From contig OX387185.1 of NCBI GenBank assembly GCA_947561395.2, forward strand, positions 39,752,602 through 39,816,601: a DNA stretch of 64,000 bases, in the 5' to 3' direction. Positions 1 to 11,525 of this stretch are shown here, in pieces. Source of the stretch: Buxus sempervirens. Taxonomy: Eukaryota > Streptophyta > Magnoliopsida > Buxales > Buxaceae. A program made the position numbers and the translations under genes. The notes under the pieces were generated by a model. That model was not told the DNA's origin. It was given only the letters and a program-made list of their open reading frames with translations, and ran no database searches. Positions within the stretch are counted from its first letter, which is position 1. Each line of letters starts with the position of its first letter.

Positions 1-318
1 GGACAATAATCGAGTCGTTTCCTTCTCCTGAGAAGAAGGAATCAAAAAAGGGAAATCGTCATTGCCTTCAACGTGCCCAAATGTCAGGTGATGGTCATCC
101 ATAGTAAGCGAGGACGACTCCGGTAGAGGTACATGTCCATCCAAATACTGCACCACTTGTCGCATGCTTGGCCTAGCTGTGGGAATGGAGTGAGAGCATA
201 GCAATCCTAGCTCCAATACCAACTCCATCTCCTCTCTTACGTAATCTATACCCAAGTTGGATTGTGCTTGAACCAATCCAAAGTTTACTAGCCAAACTCG
301 CCTTTGACCTACCCTAAC
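1..318 (-). pseudogene. L-type lectin receptor-like kinase, C-terminal fragment
   Basis: The minus strand is open for 106 codons, from a TAG at 319-321 to the window edge. It reads as the last kinase subdomain and tail of a legume-lectin-domain receptor kinase: a LVLELGLLCSH segment, then ARPSMRQVVQYLDG, then an acidic Ser-rich tail. In the family this is subdomain XI of a plasma-membrane Ser/Thr kinase that links extracellular lectin sensing to signalling. The catalytic core (VAVK, HRD, DFG) is absent because hAT-like coding sequence begins at about 325. The part upstream of the motif (positions about 240-318) no longer matches well. The stop codon of the gene, if present, lies left of the window. 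Either the gene is truncated, or the rest was displaced by the hAT insertion. Family assignment is strong; status as a pseudogene is inferred. Confidence 0.8.
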
Positions 319-1783
319 CTAATCTAAAAGATTTAATCGTTTAATAACCAAATATCTAGCGCCACAATTTAAATCTTTCTCATGCCACACTTTAAGAAAG
401 GATGCTATAAAATTATATAAAAAAACGAAAACTGGATTAATAGAAACTTTTTCAAACAATAACTTTAAGGTAGCTTTAACCTCAGATATTTGAACAAGTA
501 GACAACAAATAAGTTATTTAGCTATAACTGCACATTATATAGATAAAAATTGGAATATGCAAAAAAGAATATTAACTTTTGAAGCACTAGATTCTAGCCA
601 TTCTAGACTAAATATAGCAAATACTATATCAAAAAATATAAGAAAATAAAAAATAAAAAATAAAATAATGGCTCTAGCACTTGATAATGCAAGTGCTAAT
701 AATGTTATAATAGAAATATTAAGACAACAGTTAAACTTAAATATAGATGGAAGTTTATTTCATGTTAGGTGTGCTTGTGACATCCTAAATTTTGTTGTGC
801 AGGATAGCTTAAAAATTGTCCAACATCATTTAACAAATATTAGAGATGCAGTAAGATATTTAAAACAATCTAGCACAATCGCTAGAGAATTTAAATATTA
901 TTGTGAAAGTTTAGAAAAGCAACCTAAAAAAAGTACCCTAGATGTTGAACATAGGTGGAACTCAACATATTTAATGCTAAAAGCTACACTAGCATTAAAA
1001 CAAGAACTTACAATATTTTATAAAACTAAAGTGCCTGAAAGTGAACTAATAGACCTTGATTGGGAAAAAGCAAAAATTTTAAGAGATTTTTTAAAAGTTT
1101 TTTATGATGCAACAAGATATTTATTAGCGGTTTATTACCCAACATCCCCGAGTATTTTAACTTATTTATATCAAATAAGTATTTGCTTTCAACAATATAG
1201 AAAAATTCCCATTGCTAAGGATATTTGCCTTGCAATGGAAGCTAAAATTTTAAAATATTGGCAAGATATGCCTAATTTATATTGTTTAGCTACTACAATG
1301 GACCCTAGGATTAAATTAAGAGTGGAAGACTTAATAGATGGAATAAATGAGAATATGAATCCTTCTTTTCAAATAGATATACGTAAAATAAGAACCCTAT
1401 TAGAAAGACTTTTTTGTGAATATAATACTAGCTCTACATAATTCCCCTTGGAACCCAACAAGCACTACCAGATAATTCCCCTTGGAACCAGCATCTAGTA
1501 GTGGGGGATCATCTAAGTTAAGGATTTATTTAAAAAGCCCCCAATAAATTTCAATACTATGGAAGAGCATAATTCTTTTAACATTTTGACATGGTGGAAG
1601 CAAAATCAAGTTAATTATCCTGTGCTTGCCGCCATGGCACGTGATCTACTAACGGTTCCGGTGCCCACAGTTGCATCAGAATCAGGTTTTAACGCAGGTG
1701 GACAAACCGTGGACGACTATAGGAGCAGATTAACACCAGAAATGGTGCAAATATGTGTCTATCTTACAGATTGATTAAGGGCG

Positions 1784-3599
1784 TGTAGACACCCCAAATT
1801 GCACTACAGAATGAGAAAATAGTAAAAACATGTAATTAGAATTTAAAACAGGTCAAAAATGCATAAAAACTGACAAAACTGGCTTTGCCCGTATTTCATT
1901 CACGGGCCGTTCGCGCCCGAAATCAATCTACGGTCAAGCGCGCTCGTAGTAACAATACAGTCCCCGTTGGACCGTAGTGCATTTACGGTCACTAAAGACA
2001 CGTGGGAGTTTTATCCTTCTCTCGATTTCCGAGCTTTATCTTTAGTCCAATATATCTCTAAATGAGCGAATTACGTATTTTATTTGCTGAAGTCACCTTG
2101 GTTGGCTATGGATGGGCATTATCTTGTGTTTAACTCAAACTGAAACTCTATCACTTCAAACCCTGGACCAACCTTGCCCCTGGGCTTGCCTATAAATAGA
2201 GGGTCTTTCCTCAAGCAAAAGGCCACGAAATTTTGAAGTCTAAGAAGCTCCAAGAGAATAGAGGAATCCCTGCTGCCTTGTTTGCTCAATCCAGGTAAGT
2301 CCCTTTTCCCTTTTATTTTCTATCTTCAATTCTAGATGTAATAGGATCATCTCTATTGCTATAGAATAAGGCCATCTTTTGTATCTAGTATTCCTAAACC
2401 TGCCTCCAAGTACCTCAAGAATCTCTCTAGCCGTAAAACATGAAGAGAGAGCTAGGGGAAAAGAGAACAGGTGGATCCCTAGAATAGAACCCCATATCTG
2501 TTTTTCTCTTTTTTCTAGAATAAAGCCTGTGATTGTGTTTGTATAACCAAACCTATCTCCAAGTACCTCAAGAATCCTCTCTAGCCGTAAAACGTGAAGA
2601 GAGAGCTAGGGGAAAAGAGAACAGGTGGATCCGTAGGGTAGACCCCCATGTGCTCTAATCTGTGAGATGTGGCTGTTTTAAATATCTTGATCATGTTTTA
2701 ATGCTTTTTATGATATATCTGAATGAATAACATGCATCCATGATGTTTATAGCATGAGATCCCCACTTTTTTTTTATAAAATTTGGATTTTCACCACTTT
2801 TGCACCTACAGTACTGTTTTCGTGATTTTTGTGAGTTTAGGCTAAGATCCTGGATTTATCATGGTCAATATGGTAGATCTTGATTCAAAGGCCTGAAAGT
2901 AAATTATAGGGTTCCATGATGTGGTTTTTGAATTGTTTTCCACTTTTGAGATAAGACCCTACTGTCTAAATTCTTCCCTTTTGATGTTCTTCACCAATGT
3001 GGGTATTTTTTGTTTTTATTTCTGGATTTAACGTGAAATTTGGGCTATATCTATGTCCTGGACTATTCAAGTTCAATTTTGAAATATTTTATAAAAATCA
3101 TATTTTCTAGATTTCTAGAATTTGACTTGAAGCCAGATTTTTGGATTTTTCACTTTAAATTGATTTTATTGGATTTTATCTCAATTTTATTTTGATCATG
3201 AAACCCTAGGAATGGTATGATCATATTTGAAGATTCTGGATCAATCAGACTATTCATATGAAAAAAACCATACAATTTTGTCTTTTTTGTGATTTTTCCT
3301 GATTTTTATAGCAAGCCTTTTTTCTTTGTAAAACATGAACAATACTTGGCAACCACCTTGTGTGGATGAATAGGGGTGCCTAACACCTTCCCCTGTTCAT
3401 AACCTAATCCCCCTACCCATCTCTGGTTGTTTTTTTAGGGAGGGTTATTTTTACCCTAAAATTGCCTTTTGTACTTATTTGATATTTTGGTGTCCATTCA
3501 CACCTAAATTGAATGGTGGCGACTCTTTGTTTAATTTTATCCTGTGTGATGATTGAGAGGAAGTCAATTGAAAAAGAGATTTTTTTCCCATGTCTCACA
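1784..3599 (+). mobile_element. Solo LTR, family A (copy 1)
   Basis: Begins TGTAGACACCCCAAATTGCA and ends TGTCTCACA. It is flanked by identical 5-bp target-site duplications GGGCG (1779-1783 and 3600-3604). No internal retrotransposon sequence remains, so this is a solo LTR left by LTR-LTR recombination. A TATA box (TATAAATAG) lies at 2191-2199, with inverted ACCG/CGGT words upstream. Near the 3' end are a GC-rich hairpin starting GGGGTGCCTAACACC (3373) and a TGGCGACTC word at 3517-3525. The same layout recurs at 29860, 37147, 40123 (minus) and 46006. It interrupts the hAT transposase tail. Confidence 0.93.
2396..2635 (+). repeat. Internal tandem duplication in LTR copy 1
   Basis: An approximately 86-nt block containing CTCTAGCCGTAAAACRTGAA and GGAAAAGAGAACAGGTGGAT occurs at about 2396-2481 and again at 2549-2635. 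The spacer between them is also loosely related, giving a period of about 153 bp. The other LTR copies carry one block each (30.68 kb, 37.97 kb, 41.98 kb reversed). The block contains a short stem, CTCTCT...AGAGAG. Confidence 0.8.
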
Positions 3600-3691
3600 G
3601 GGCGGAACTGAGAGATCAGGAATATGATGATGATCAACTTGCTAGAGACTTCGATGATTTGAATATTGATGAATTTAGTCATCTAGATTAG

Positions 3692-4138
3692 TCTAAGTTT
3701 TGTTATATTTTTTGTAATCAAAGTGTAGGAACTTTACTTTTTCTTTTTTTGTCTTTTAAACTGCAAATGAAAGATAGATGAGTGGGTGCCAACCTAGTTG
3801 GGATATGCTTATACTATAGTGATGTAGTATTATTTGTTCAAGTGATTATGTATTCTTTGCAAAGTTGTAATTGTACTTGTTATAATTAATGAATTTATAT
3901 TTTTTTTGAGCAAAATCTATCCCAATATATGTAAGAAAATTTTGTGAATAATAAAAATATTTTTCAGAATTTTTTTGTGATTTTTTTGGATTTTTCTTGA
4001 TTTTTTAAAATAAAAAATGGTTTTTAATACCCCTGGCTAAATGGGTTGCGCGTGCCGCGGTTTGCTTGGCCCGCGGGGCCCGTGGACCGCCCCAGTCGTG
4101 CCTGGGCCGTGTCGGGCTGGCACAATAAGCACCCCTAT
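3692..4138 (+). mobile_element. 3' non-coding tail of the hAT element
   Basis: AT-rich sequence after the transposase stop. It ends in a GC-rich stretch (CCGCGGTTTGCTTGGCCCGC) and then GGCACAATAAGCACCCCTA, which reads as a plausible hAT terminal inverted repeat (reverse complement TAGGGGTGCTTATTGTGCC). No matching 5' terminus was found, so the right boundary is provisional. Confidence 0.5.
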
Positions 4139-6316
4139 CTCTATCACACGCATAGCATTTGCAATATTTCAATTAGAAGAGATCCTCTCTGCGTAAAGGC
4201 TTTCTAAAGCCATCTCTATGCATGAGAAAAGCAATTGGCTGTCAAATAGCGCCATAATTTAAACCCTCAAAAGGCCATAAATTTCAAATTATAAGGGAAC
4301 CAGTTTTTTTTTCTTTTCTTTTGGTTTTCTTTTTAAATTGAAAATTTATTTCCAAGAATAGTTATAAAAGTTAATATCTAAATTGTAAAAGTATGAATAT
4401 TATATATCTATTAAATAAAGGATCTAAGAATGTCAAAGTATGAATTTCCATATCCCGAATTAATCTTACAAAAATAATCTTCTTGATCATCACTTCCACA
4501 AAATTCTTCACTATACATAGCACCATTTCAAATTTCAAATGATCATCACTATTAGTTTCATTGATAGAACACTAAAAAACTAATTCCAACCAAATAATTA
4601 AGATAGATGATGCAGGACAACCTTGGAATAAATTGGAATCATACCCAACCTCTACTGGGGCTAGATAATGGAGTCTCATCATCACCAAGAAATAGAAATA
4701 TGCCTTGAGAGGATTAGAGTCTCACCAATTTTTATAAGGTTTGATAATGGAGTCTCACCATTATCAAGTAATGGAGTCTCACCATTATAGGGAGTCTTAT
4801 CTCAAGAACCCAATAAAAAATATTATTATTATTTTCTGCTTAAAATAGAAGATTACATCGTTATTTATAAACAAACATAATTCCCTATTTGAAATCAAAT
4901 CTAATCATATTTCAAACTAAGAAAGGATAATGACAAATATAATAAAAATCCTATTTAACTTATAACTCTATCAAGATAGACTTGGTGGGCTCCACATCTA
5001 CATTAGTAGATCAAAGCACATTATATAGAAAAATATACTAGATGACAAACTTTTGATGCCAAAAAAAAAAGAAAAAGAAAAAGAAAAAGAAAGAGCAAAT
5101 CCACATACCCTTAGGTACAAATATGAACTTGTTTGGGTTTTTCTTCCAATAAAGTTCAGTTCATTATATATGGTTTGATCAAACAATTGAATAATAGGTG
5201 GTCAATCTTGAAGGTGGTCTATAGACTAGTGGTGTACTCTCACAAGAAATATTGCAATCATGTATCTTAAAGAATTTGTTTCTTATAAATCATTTTGTTT
5301 TAAAATAGCGAGAGAAGAAAGTGCTTTTAAATAGTTGGTGTAAGATCACTTATAAGAGAAAACTAACTTGATGCTTGCATTATAATTACTAAGAGCTGCT
5401 TTATGATGAGTCCTTATTCTAAACAAGTTGTTTTATAAACTCCTTAATTTTATTGGTGGCACTTCCTAAGCTAGTTGATGAAACATAAGCCACTAGAACA
5501 CAAAGCAAGAGCCAAAATATGAATGAAAGCAGTATAGTATTGTGGGAGCATAATTCTTAAAATTTACTCCTAGTAGGAGAGCAACCAAATTTTTATGCAT
5601 GTTTATGTATTACGATCAATCCTCTATCTCATTGTCAAATATTTTTGATTTGCCTTCAATCAAAATATGTCATATAACATGTTTTGATAGATCTTATTAT
5701 GATAATTCATCCTATATAATTTATTCAAAGACCCAATCTATGAACATTCTAAAATCTTAATGTGAAAGATATTATGTCAATGCTTCATACTCAGGGCCTA
5801 TCATCCTTTTGGATTAGAAAACAAAATTATGCTTTTAGCCAATATTTATACTTTGTCACTATCAAACACAAAAACGAAAAGGGAGAAAAATATATATTTG
5901 GAAATAAATTGGTAACATCCTCATACCAAAAATAAAACATCATCATCATCATCATCATCATCATAAACCGGTTCCCACCGACGAGACGAATCTTTTCTCT
6001 CTATACCAGAAAAATGAAACAAGATAAATAATTAGAATCGTCTTTATCTAAAATGTTCTTGATCTAGCTATTACTTGATTAATCAATTGATCCAAGGCTA
6101 GGACCATAAGTCATACGTTGGAGCATTGGTCCAATTGAGTCCCGCCTTAGCTGCCAGAAGGGATGAAAAGGCGATAACCTCATCAAATTGAAAAAGAGGA
6201 TAAGAACAAGTGAAGGTGCTGTTTGGCAAAACACGAGACTTTCGGTTGTCACCTGGCAATTACACTAACATGGGTAGGAGTTAGATTTTGTTTTCTTTAT
6301 GAAATATTAGCATTTT
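4139..6316. other. Intergenic, no gene seen
   Basis: AT-rich spacer between the hAT remnant and the BPC gene. It holds a small cluster of repeated GGAGTCTCAYCATYA words (4670-4800), an A/G-rich simple repeat at 5060-5093 and a (CAT)9 microsatellite at 5938-5964. Short open frames here have no recognisable similarity. Confidence 0.6.
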
Positions 6317-6324
6317 TATATAAA
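6317..6324 (+). promoter_or_regulatory. Putative TATA box of the BPC gene
   Basis: TATATAAA, about 110 bp before the end of the inferred first non-coding exon. Position and context are right for a core promoter. No transcript evidence is available. Confidence 0.45.
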
Positions 6325-6427
6325 TGCAGAACGAGGTGTCTCAGCGAAGTATTTTCATCGATTTTTACCCGTTTCGTCTTTCTTTCGAAAAGGGGAAGAA
6401 CCCTAAAGAGCTATTTCCTAAAACCAA

Positions 6428-6854
6428 GTAAGTAATCTCTTTTTCCCTCCGAACTCTGAATCCCGTTGTCTTTTCTATGTTTGATGTTGTTTCTTCTGTC
6501 TTTTGCTTTGTGTTGCTAAAGATTGGATTTTTCTTACGAATCTGTTATTCCCTGTTCTTCTTGTCTAGAGATCTGGGTACTTGACCACAAAGGTGAGATT
6601 TATAATGCAGATTTACTAGGATTTGGGTTTTCCGGCATTTGAGATTACATTTGTGCGAAGCTTATCGTTATGGGTATTCGTCTTGTTCTTTGTTAATCTG
6701 GAATAGTTGATTGGATCTCTGTTTGAAGAATAGATTGTCTAAGTTCATGTCATTTTGCCTGATAGTTGATGTGATGTTTTGTGTCTTGTTACTCCTGTGG
6801 TTATTTTGTTGTTTTATTATGGTCCTTGTTTTATGGTCTGTGTGGGTTTTGTAG
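6428..6854 (+). other. Probable 5'UTR intron of the BPC gene
   Basis: A strong donor, CCAA|GTAAGTAATC, at 6428 and a T-rich tract ending TTTTGTAG at 6854 would remove about 427 bp of T-rich leader. A second acceptor (CTTTCAG, ending at 6867) is also possible. Leader introns are common in plant BPC genes. Splicing itself is inferred. Confidence 0.5.
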
Positions 6855-6947
6855 GGATTGCTTTCAGGTGGGCAATGTGGTAGATGGGTTGAGCAAGGAA
6901 GATATAAAAGTTTTATACTTTGATCGTCTTCTTCTGCTGTCGTTATA

Positions 6948-7799
6948 ATGGATGACAATGGTGGATTGAATATTCGCAATTGGGGTTATTATGAACCTTC
7001 CCATAAGGGACACCTTGGCCTGCAGCTTATGTCGACCATGGCAGAGCGAGATACTAAATCTCTTCTGTCCGGTCGTGATTCTACCATGATGGTTAGTGCC
7101 AATGGAGGTTTTCACCATAGGGATTATGGGGTTTCAGAAGCACCAGTTCCCATGGAGTATATGAGGGATAGTTGGATGAGCCAGAGAGATAAGTTTCTCC
7201 ACGTCTCACCTGGAAACTCTAATTTTTCTGTCCTATCGGAAGCTCCTGGAACTCATGCTATGCATATGCTTCAACCACCTGATTCATCAAAGGATCAAAG
7301 GGGGGTGGTTCGATTGGAAGAGGCAGTTAACAAGAAAGATGGTGGCCCTCCAAAAAAAAGACAAGGGGGGCGTGCCCCAAAATCTCCTAAAGCAAAGAAG
7401 GCTAAAAGAAATCCTGCTGTGCCAAAAGCTGAGAGCAATTCTTCTGTTCAGCGAGCAAGGTCTGGGAAGAACACTGGAGTTGTCATAAATGGGATAGATT
7501 TTGATATTTCAGGCATTCCGATTCCTGTATGCTCTTGCACAGGAACTCCTCAACAGTGTTATCGATGGGGCTGTGGTGGTTGGCAATCAGCTTGTTGTAC
7601 AACAAGCATATCTATGTATCCTTTACCAATGAGTACGAAAAGGCGTGGTGCAAGGATAGCTGGACGGAAAATGAGTCAGGGAGCATTTAAGAAGGTCTTG
7701 GAGAAACTTGCAGCCGAAGGCTATAATCTTTCTAACCCTATTGATTTGCGGACTTACTGGGCAAAGCATGGTACAAACAAGTTCGTCACAATCAGGTAG
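6948..7799 (+). CDS. BPC: BBR/BASIC PENTACYSTEINE transcription factor, class I
   Basis: 283 residues in a single coding exon, the normal length for class I BPC proteins. These nuclear factors bind GA-rich (GAGA) repeats, and family members regulate homeotic and other developmental genes and recruit Polycomb complexes. The N-terminus has the class I signature (residues 1-30, with RNWGYYEP and GLQLMS). Residues about 129-154 form a Lys-rich nuclear localisation region (PPKKRQGGRAPKSPKAKKAK). Residues 177-283 are the highly conserved DNA-binding domain with the cysteine cluster at C195, C197, C204, C209, C216 and C217, the WGCGGWQSACC core and the C-terminal TYWAKHGTNKFVTIR. The start at 6948 is chosen because it opens directly on the class I N-terminus. 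The frame is intact, so the gene is probably functional. It belongs with BPC1/2/3 rather than class II, because there is no N-terminal coiled coil. Confidence 0.95.
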   Translation: MDDNGGLNIRNWGYYEPSHKGHLGLQLMSTMAERDTKSLLSGRDSTMMVSANGGFHHRDYGVSEAPVPMEYMRDSWMSQRDKFLHVSPGNSNFSVLSEAPGTHAMHMLQPPDSSKDQRGVVRLEEAVNKKDGGPPKKRQGGRAPKSPKAKKAKRNPAVPKAESNSSVQRARSGKNTGVVINGIDFDISGIPIPVCSCTGTPQQCYRWGCGGWQSACCTTSISMYPLPMSTKRRGARIAGRKMSQGAFKKVLEKLAAEGYNLSNPIDLRTYWAKHGTNKFVTIR

Positions 7800-8514
7800 A
7801 TGTATAATGTGGATGCTATAACTGGCATCCTGTTGCATTTGGTCTGTTTCTACTGTGTATATAGTTTGTGGCCTTTTGCAGAGGCTTTGGGGTAGCATGT
7901 GGTCTACGAATTTTCTCCATCATGCTTTTTTGAAATTCAGACAATCATTTTCCTCGGATATGCTGTTTCCTTCTCATTTCTATTTGTAGTTTAAGGTTTA
8001 TCAAATCTTGCCTGACTGCGGGGATTCAGGAATTATATGAGATATGATTTGTTATATTGTATCCTTGTTGCTTAGATTTGTGCCTACCTATAATATTATC
8101 CATGATAGTACGTTATCAAAGGACAGCTTTTCAATTGTCCCTTTCCCATGTGTGTTTGTATGGAATTTCTGTCACAGTTAATACATTCTTCCACTGAAAG
8201 AGCAAAGAAGTGCAACATGGATCCACTGCATAAAATAGCTTAATTTTCATATATTCTTTGACTTTTGAGTCTTATGGATAAATATAGGTGCATGTTAAAT
8301 TTCTGAGTGGGTAATCATGCTTTGGATAATTGTGTATTTGGGAAAACTTTGGATAATTGTGTATTTGGGAAAATTCTTCGTTACATATCTAAACCTCTTC
8401 AATGCGAGCTTCATCATTGGTATTGTATAGCAGCACCAGGGATTCTGCAAGCCATATTCATCTAATTTGATTGTTGTTGTTTTCCATTTGTTTTATGACT
8501 TGATTTGAGGAGGT
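7800..8514. other. 3' flank of the BPC gene
   Basis: Probable 3'UTR, then spacer. It contains an exact 27-nt tandem repeat (8320-8346 and 8347-8373, unit CTTTGGATAATTGTGTATTT...). No gene is seen. Confidence 0.5.
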
Positions 8515-9450
8515 CCTTTTGAAAACCTGAATACATCAAATATAGACAATATCACTTTCATGTCTTTAGTTTTATATATTTTCACCCATATTTTTAGTTT
8601 CTATTTTTCTTTTGTCATATTTGTATTGAGAGGAGTGTCTTAACAACTGAGAATACAAGTGAAGAAAAGGGCATAACAAATTTGATAACATAAAGAAAGC
8701 AAATAAGACAATAAATACAAAGTTGTATACTAAGAACTTCATTGGGATTGCTTTCCACCGATGAAAGAAGAGCTCGCATCTAATATGTTCCTTAATTTCT
8801 ACTCTTTGCCCATCATCTATTAAATTTTCTCATGGTGGAATGCTGAAGGTGAAAGTTAAAGGTATAGGCACAATTGGAATAATTGTTCCTTTCCTTCCAA
8901 TCAGGAGGACCATATTCCTCTTGATCCTTACATTAAATGGATATTTACAAGGTCATATTCTTGCCAGATTTTCTGAATTAAAATCTATAAATTTCTGAAT
9001 CCCATGTGACAAAAATGATTTTGTTTTTATCTGCATCAAGGATGGACATTTTGCATTTTACCAAAATTTGAAATCAGGGAATATTTCCCCACATTTCCCC
9101 AGTGATCTGATGGAAAATGGAGAAATGTGTTTTTCCAAAATTTTCTTGTATTTTTTTAGTTTAATACATTCATAATAAACACATACATGGGGAAATCTGG
9201 GAAAATTTCGCTAGATTTCGTTGAAATTTCACCAAAATTTTGCCCAGATCAGGGAAACAGAGCAAAACTGGGAAATTTTGTTTCCCTTGATATTTCATGT
9301 CACTGATTTGCATTAACTTCTCAATCCTGCAAGCCTTTAGGTGGCTATTGTTGGTTCGTTATTATATTGGTGGTTTAGTGCGAAGATCCGAAGTCAAGTT
9401 CAGTGGGTTTACAATGTGGTTTTTGAGTATGACCACCAGGAACTTTACCA
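8515..9450 (+). repeat. Direct duplication, copy A
   Basis: Non-coding DNA that aligns by eye, with many substitutions and indels, to copy B at about 10607-11525. Shared blocks include the GAGAATACAAGT region (8650 / 10745), CTAAGAACTTCAT (8731 / 10825), GAAGGTGAAGTTAAA-like words (8850 / 10950), ATCAGGAGGA (8902 / 11001) and TGAGTATRA...AGGAACTTT (9426 / 11499). Copy A has an extra segment, about 9040-9310, made of related GGGAAATTT and CCAAAATTT words. Boundaries are approximate. Confidence 0.75.
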
Positions 9451-10606
9451 AGAGAACAGGCTATCCTTAAATTTACTAATTTAATTGGTTGTTTTGGAAA
9501 TCCCAAAGATTACAAAGATATTATTCTTAGATGATGCTTCATGCTGTTCATCTTATTCCGCAAACTCTATCATTGCTTCTTGAAGTCTTGGATCTTTAAT
9601 TTTAATTCTTTTTCCATCCCCTTAAAGGAACAGTTGATCTCATGTATAGGTTAGATGATGCCTGATATATTAGTCTTCCAGAGTCATTTTGGAATTTAAG
9701 TAGTTTCCTAAGCTTGGGCTGTTTCTCTTACTGTATAAACCTTGCTATATTCTCCCTTAGTAGTTGCTGAAGGATATTTAAGGTTTAAGTAGTGCACCTT
9801 ATACTGTTCTTCTTACTGCTTAAACCTTGCTACATACTCCCGTAGTAGTTGCTGAAGGATATTTAAGGTAGATTATCATATATAAAGGTGTGAACCTTAT
9901 AATAGAATTATTATTTGGGTTGTTTCTGTCATTGTGATTATAGGCATCAGTTATGAATTTTTTTATGATTACCTTTTATGACTTGTATTCTTTAAATAAA
10001 ATTGAAGACTATTTTATTGTTGGTTCTGTTCAGCAAGCTTAATGGAAGCTCTTGTTTGCTTTAGCCAAAATACTTTATGAAATTTTGTCTTTGAGACATC
10101 TAGACACAGGCATCCCTTATCATTTTTATTTCTAGACATTCATTTCAACATCCTTACTTCAGCAATGCTCCAAATACAAATGTGATGCCTCTTAATGTCC
10201 TTATATTATGTTTTATGTGTTGTAGCAAGTCTAATAGCCATCTAACAAAATTTGACATATGGGAAGGTATGGACTTGTTTGAAAAAGCATTTGAGTAGCG
10301 AGTAACTTGAATAGGAGATAAAACAGGGTTGATTGAGAATGTATGGACCTAAAGAAGCCCTTGTGTGTGTGAGATGATGCTAATTGAAGGATCTAAAAGG
10401 TATAGAAGAATGGAATGATCTAGATGAACTGTAAGGAATCAAAAAGTAATGTAATAGAAAATATCATGGTTTAAGGGGATCTTCTTCTTCTTCTTCTTCT
10501 TTTTTTTTTTTTTTGCTGTGGGTAATATGTCTAAGGGTATCACTGTTGGATCAGATGGACTGTCATCGACCATGGTACATACTTCTGGTACAGTCTTATT
10601 CAGCTT
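9451..10606. other. Spacer between duplication copies, with tandem repeat
   Basis: Contains an approximately 85-bp tandem duplication (9696-9783 and 9784-9868, core AGTAGTTGCTGAAGGATATT in both) and a CTT/poly-T simple repeat at 10484-10515. No gene is seen. Confidence 0.7.
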
Positions 10607-11525
10607 GGGCCTTTTTTAAAAACCTGAATACAACTATTAAGATGGTGTCACTTACAACTCTAATTTTTTTTGCTTTTTCCACCCATATATTTAGTTTTTA
10701 TCGGTTTGTCATATTTGCATTGAGAAGTGCCTTAATAACAATAGAGAATACAAGTAAAAGAAAAGGGTGGAACAAATTTGATAATATAATGAAAACAAAC
10801 GAGACAATGAAAACAAATTTTACACTAAGAACTTCATGGGGACTATTTATGATTGATGAAATGAGAGCACACACCCAAGATGGAGGTTTACGTTGCTAAC
10901 TTCTTACTATTTGCCCGTCAGCTATTTTTTTTCTCATGTTGGAGTTTTGAAGGTGAAGGTTAAATGGGTAGATGCAAATGGAATAAGTATTAACCTTTAA
11001 TCAGGAGGAACACAGTCACACACTCCTTTTTGTCCTTGCATGATATTTAAATTTAAAAGTGATCTTACTCTTTTTCTTTTTCTTTTTTGTTTTTGTTTTG
11101 TTTTTTTGTTTTTTTGTGAATTGGTAATAAGAACACTGTATTGATTGAATATGAAAGAGGAGAAAAAATGCTGAATTGACTTCCTTTTTTTGATTGAATA
11201 ATGCATAGATACATATTGTCCATCGAATAATAAGTCATCAGGAGGAAAATGCACAGATGCATATACACACTCCTTTTTTTGATTGATTACTTTCAAAGTT
11301 CTTTATCATCTTCTTCCAAAGTTTCTGAATCAAAATCTATAAAATGCTGAATCCTACGAGGCAAGAACAACTTTATTATTATTTGAATTGAATTTTCATT
11401 CCTGCATGTGTACATGTATCTATGCTTGGTTGATTAGTTTACTATTGCTTAGTGTGAAGACGTGCAATCAAGTTCAAGTGGGTTTTCCAACACTGTTCTT
11501 GAGTATAATTACAAGGAACTTTTAT
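10607..11525 (+). repeat. Direct duplication, copy B
   Basis: Second copy of the 8515-9450 segment in the same orientation. It includes a locally repeated motif (CACACTCCTTTTT at 11020 and 11267) and lacks the 9040-9310 insertion. Short open frames inside it show no conserved coding pattern against copy A. Confidence 0.7.

Larger units (their letters stand above)
325..3691 (+). pseudogene. hAT-superfamily transposase, decayed, split by a solo LTR
   Basis: Coding remnants of a plant hAT transposase (ricesleeper/Tag-like) run from about 325 to a TAG at 3689-3691, excluding the LTR at 1784-3599. In order: a segment with HTLRKDAIKLYKK; a TSDIW motif in which the Trp is now TGA (491-493); the RNase-H-like catalytic region at 668-1440, including the conserved RWNSTYLML and ATTMDPR motifs; and at 1559-1783 the C-terminal hAT dimerisation region (WWKQNQVNYPVLAAMARDLL, then ASESGF and DDYRSRL). 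The frame stops at 1441 and again at 1772-1774, where a TGA stands for the Trp usual at that place. The tail resumes beyond the LTR at 3605 in the correct frame as an acidic stretch. The N-terminal BED zinc finger and the 5' terminus are missing. The element is inactive. Confidence 0.85.

Noticed and set aside
4248..4270. TAGCGCCATAATTTAAA resembling TAGCGCCACAATTTAAA at 356
   Set aside because: The 356 copy is explained as hAT transposase coding sequence; a single 20-nt near match outside the element is not enough for a terminal repeat.
10513..10899. 128-codon open frame
   Set aside because: It lies in the diverged direct duplication; copy A does not preserve the frame and no domain is recognisable.
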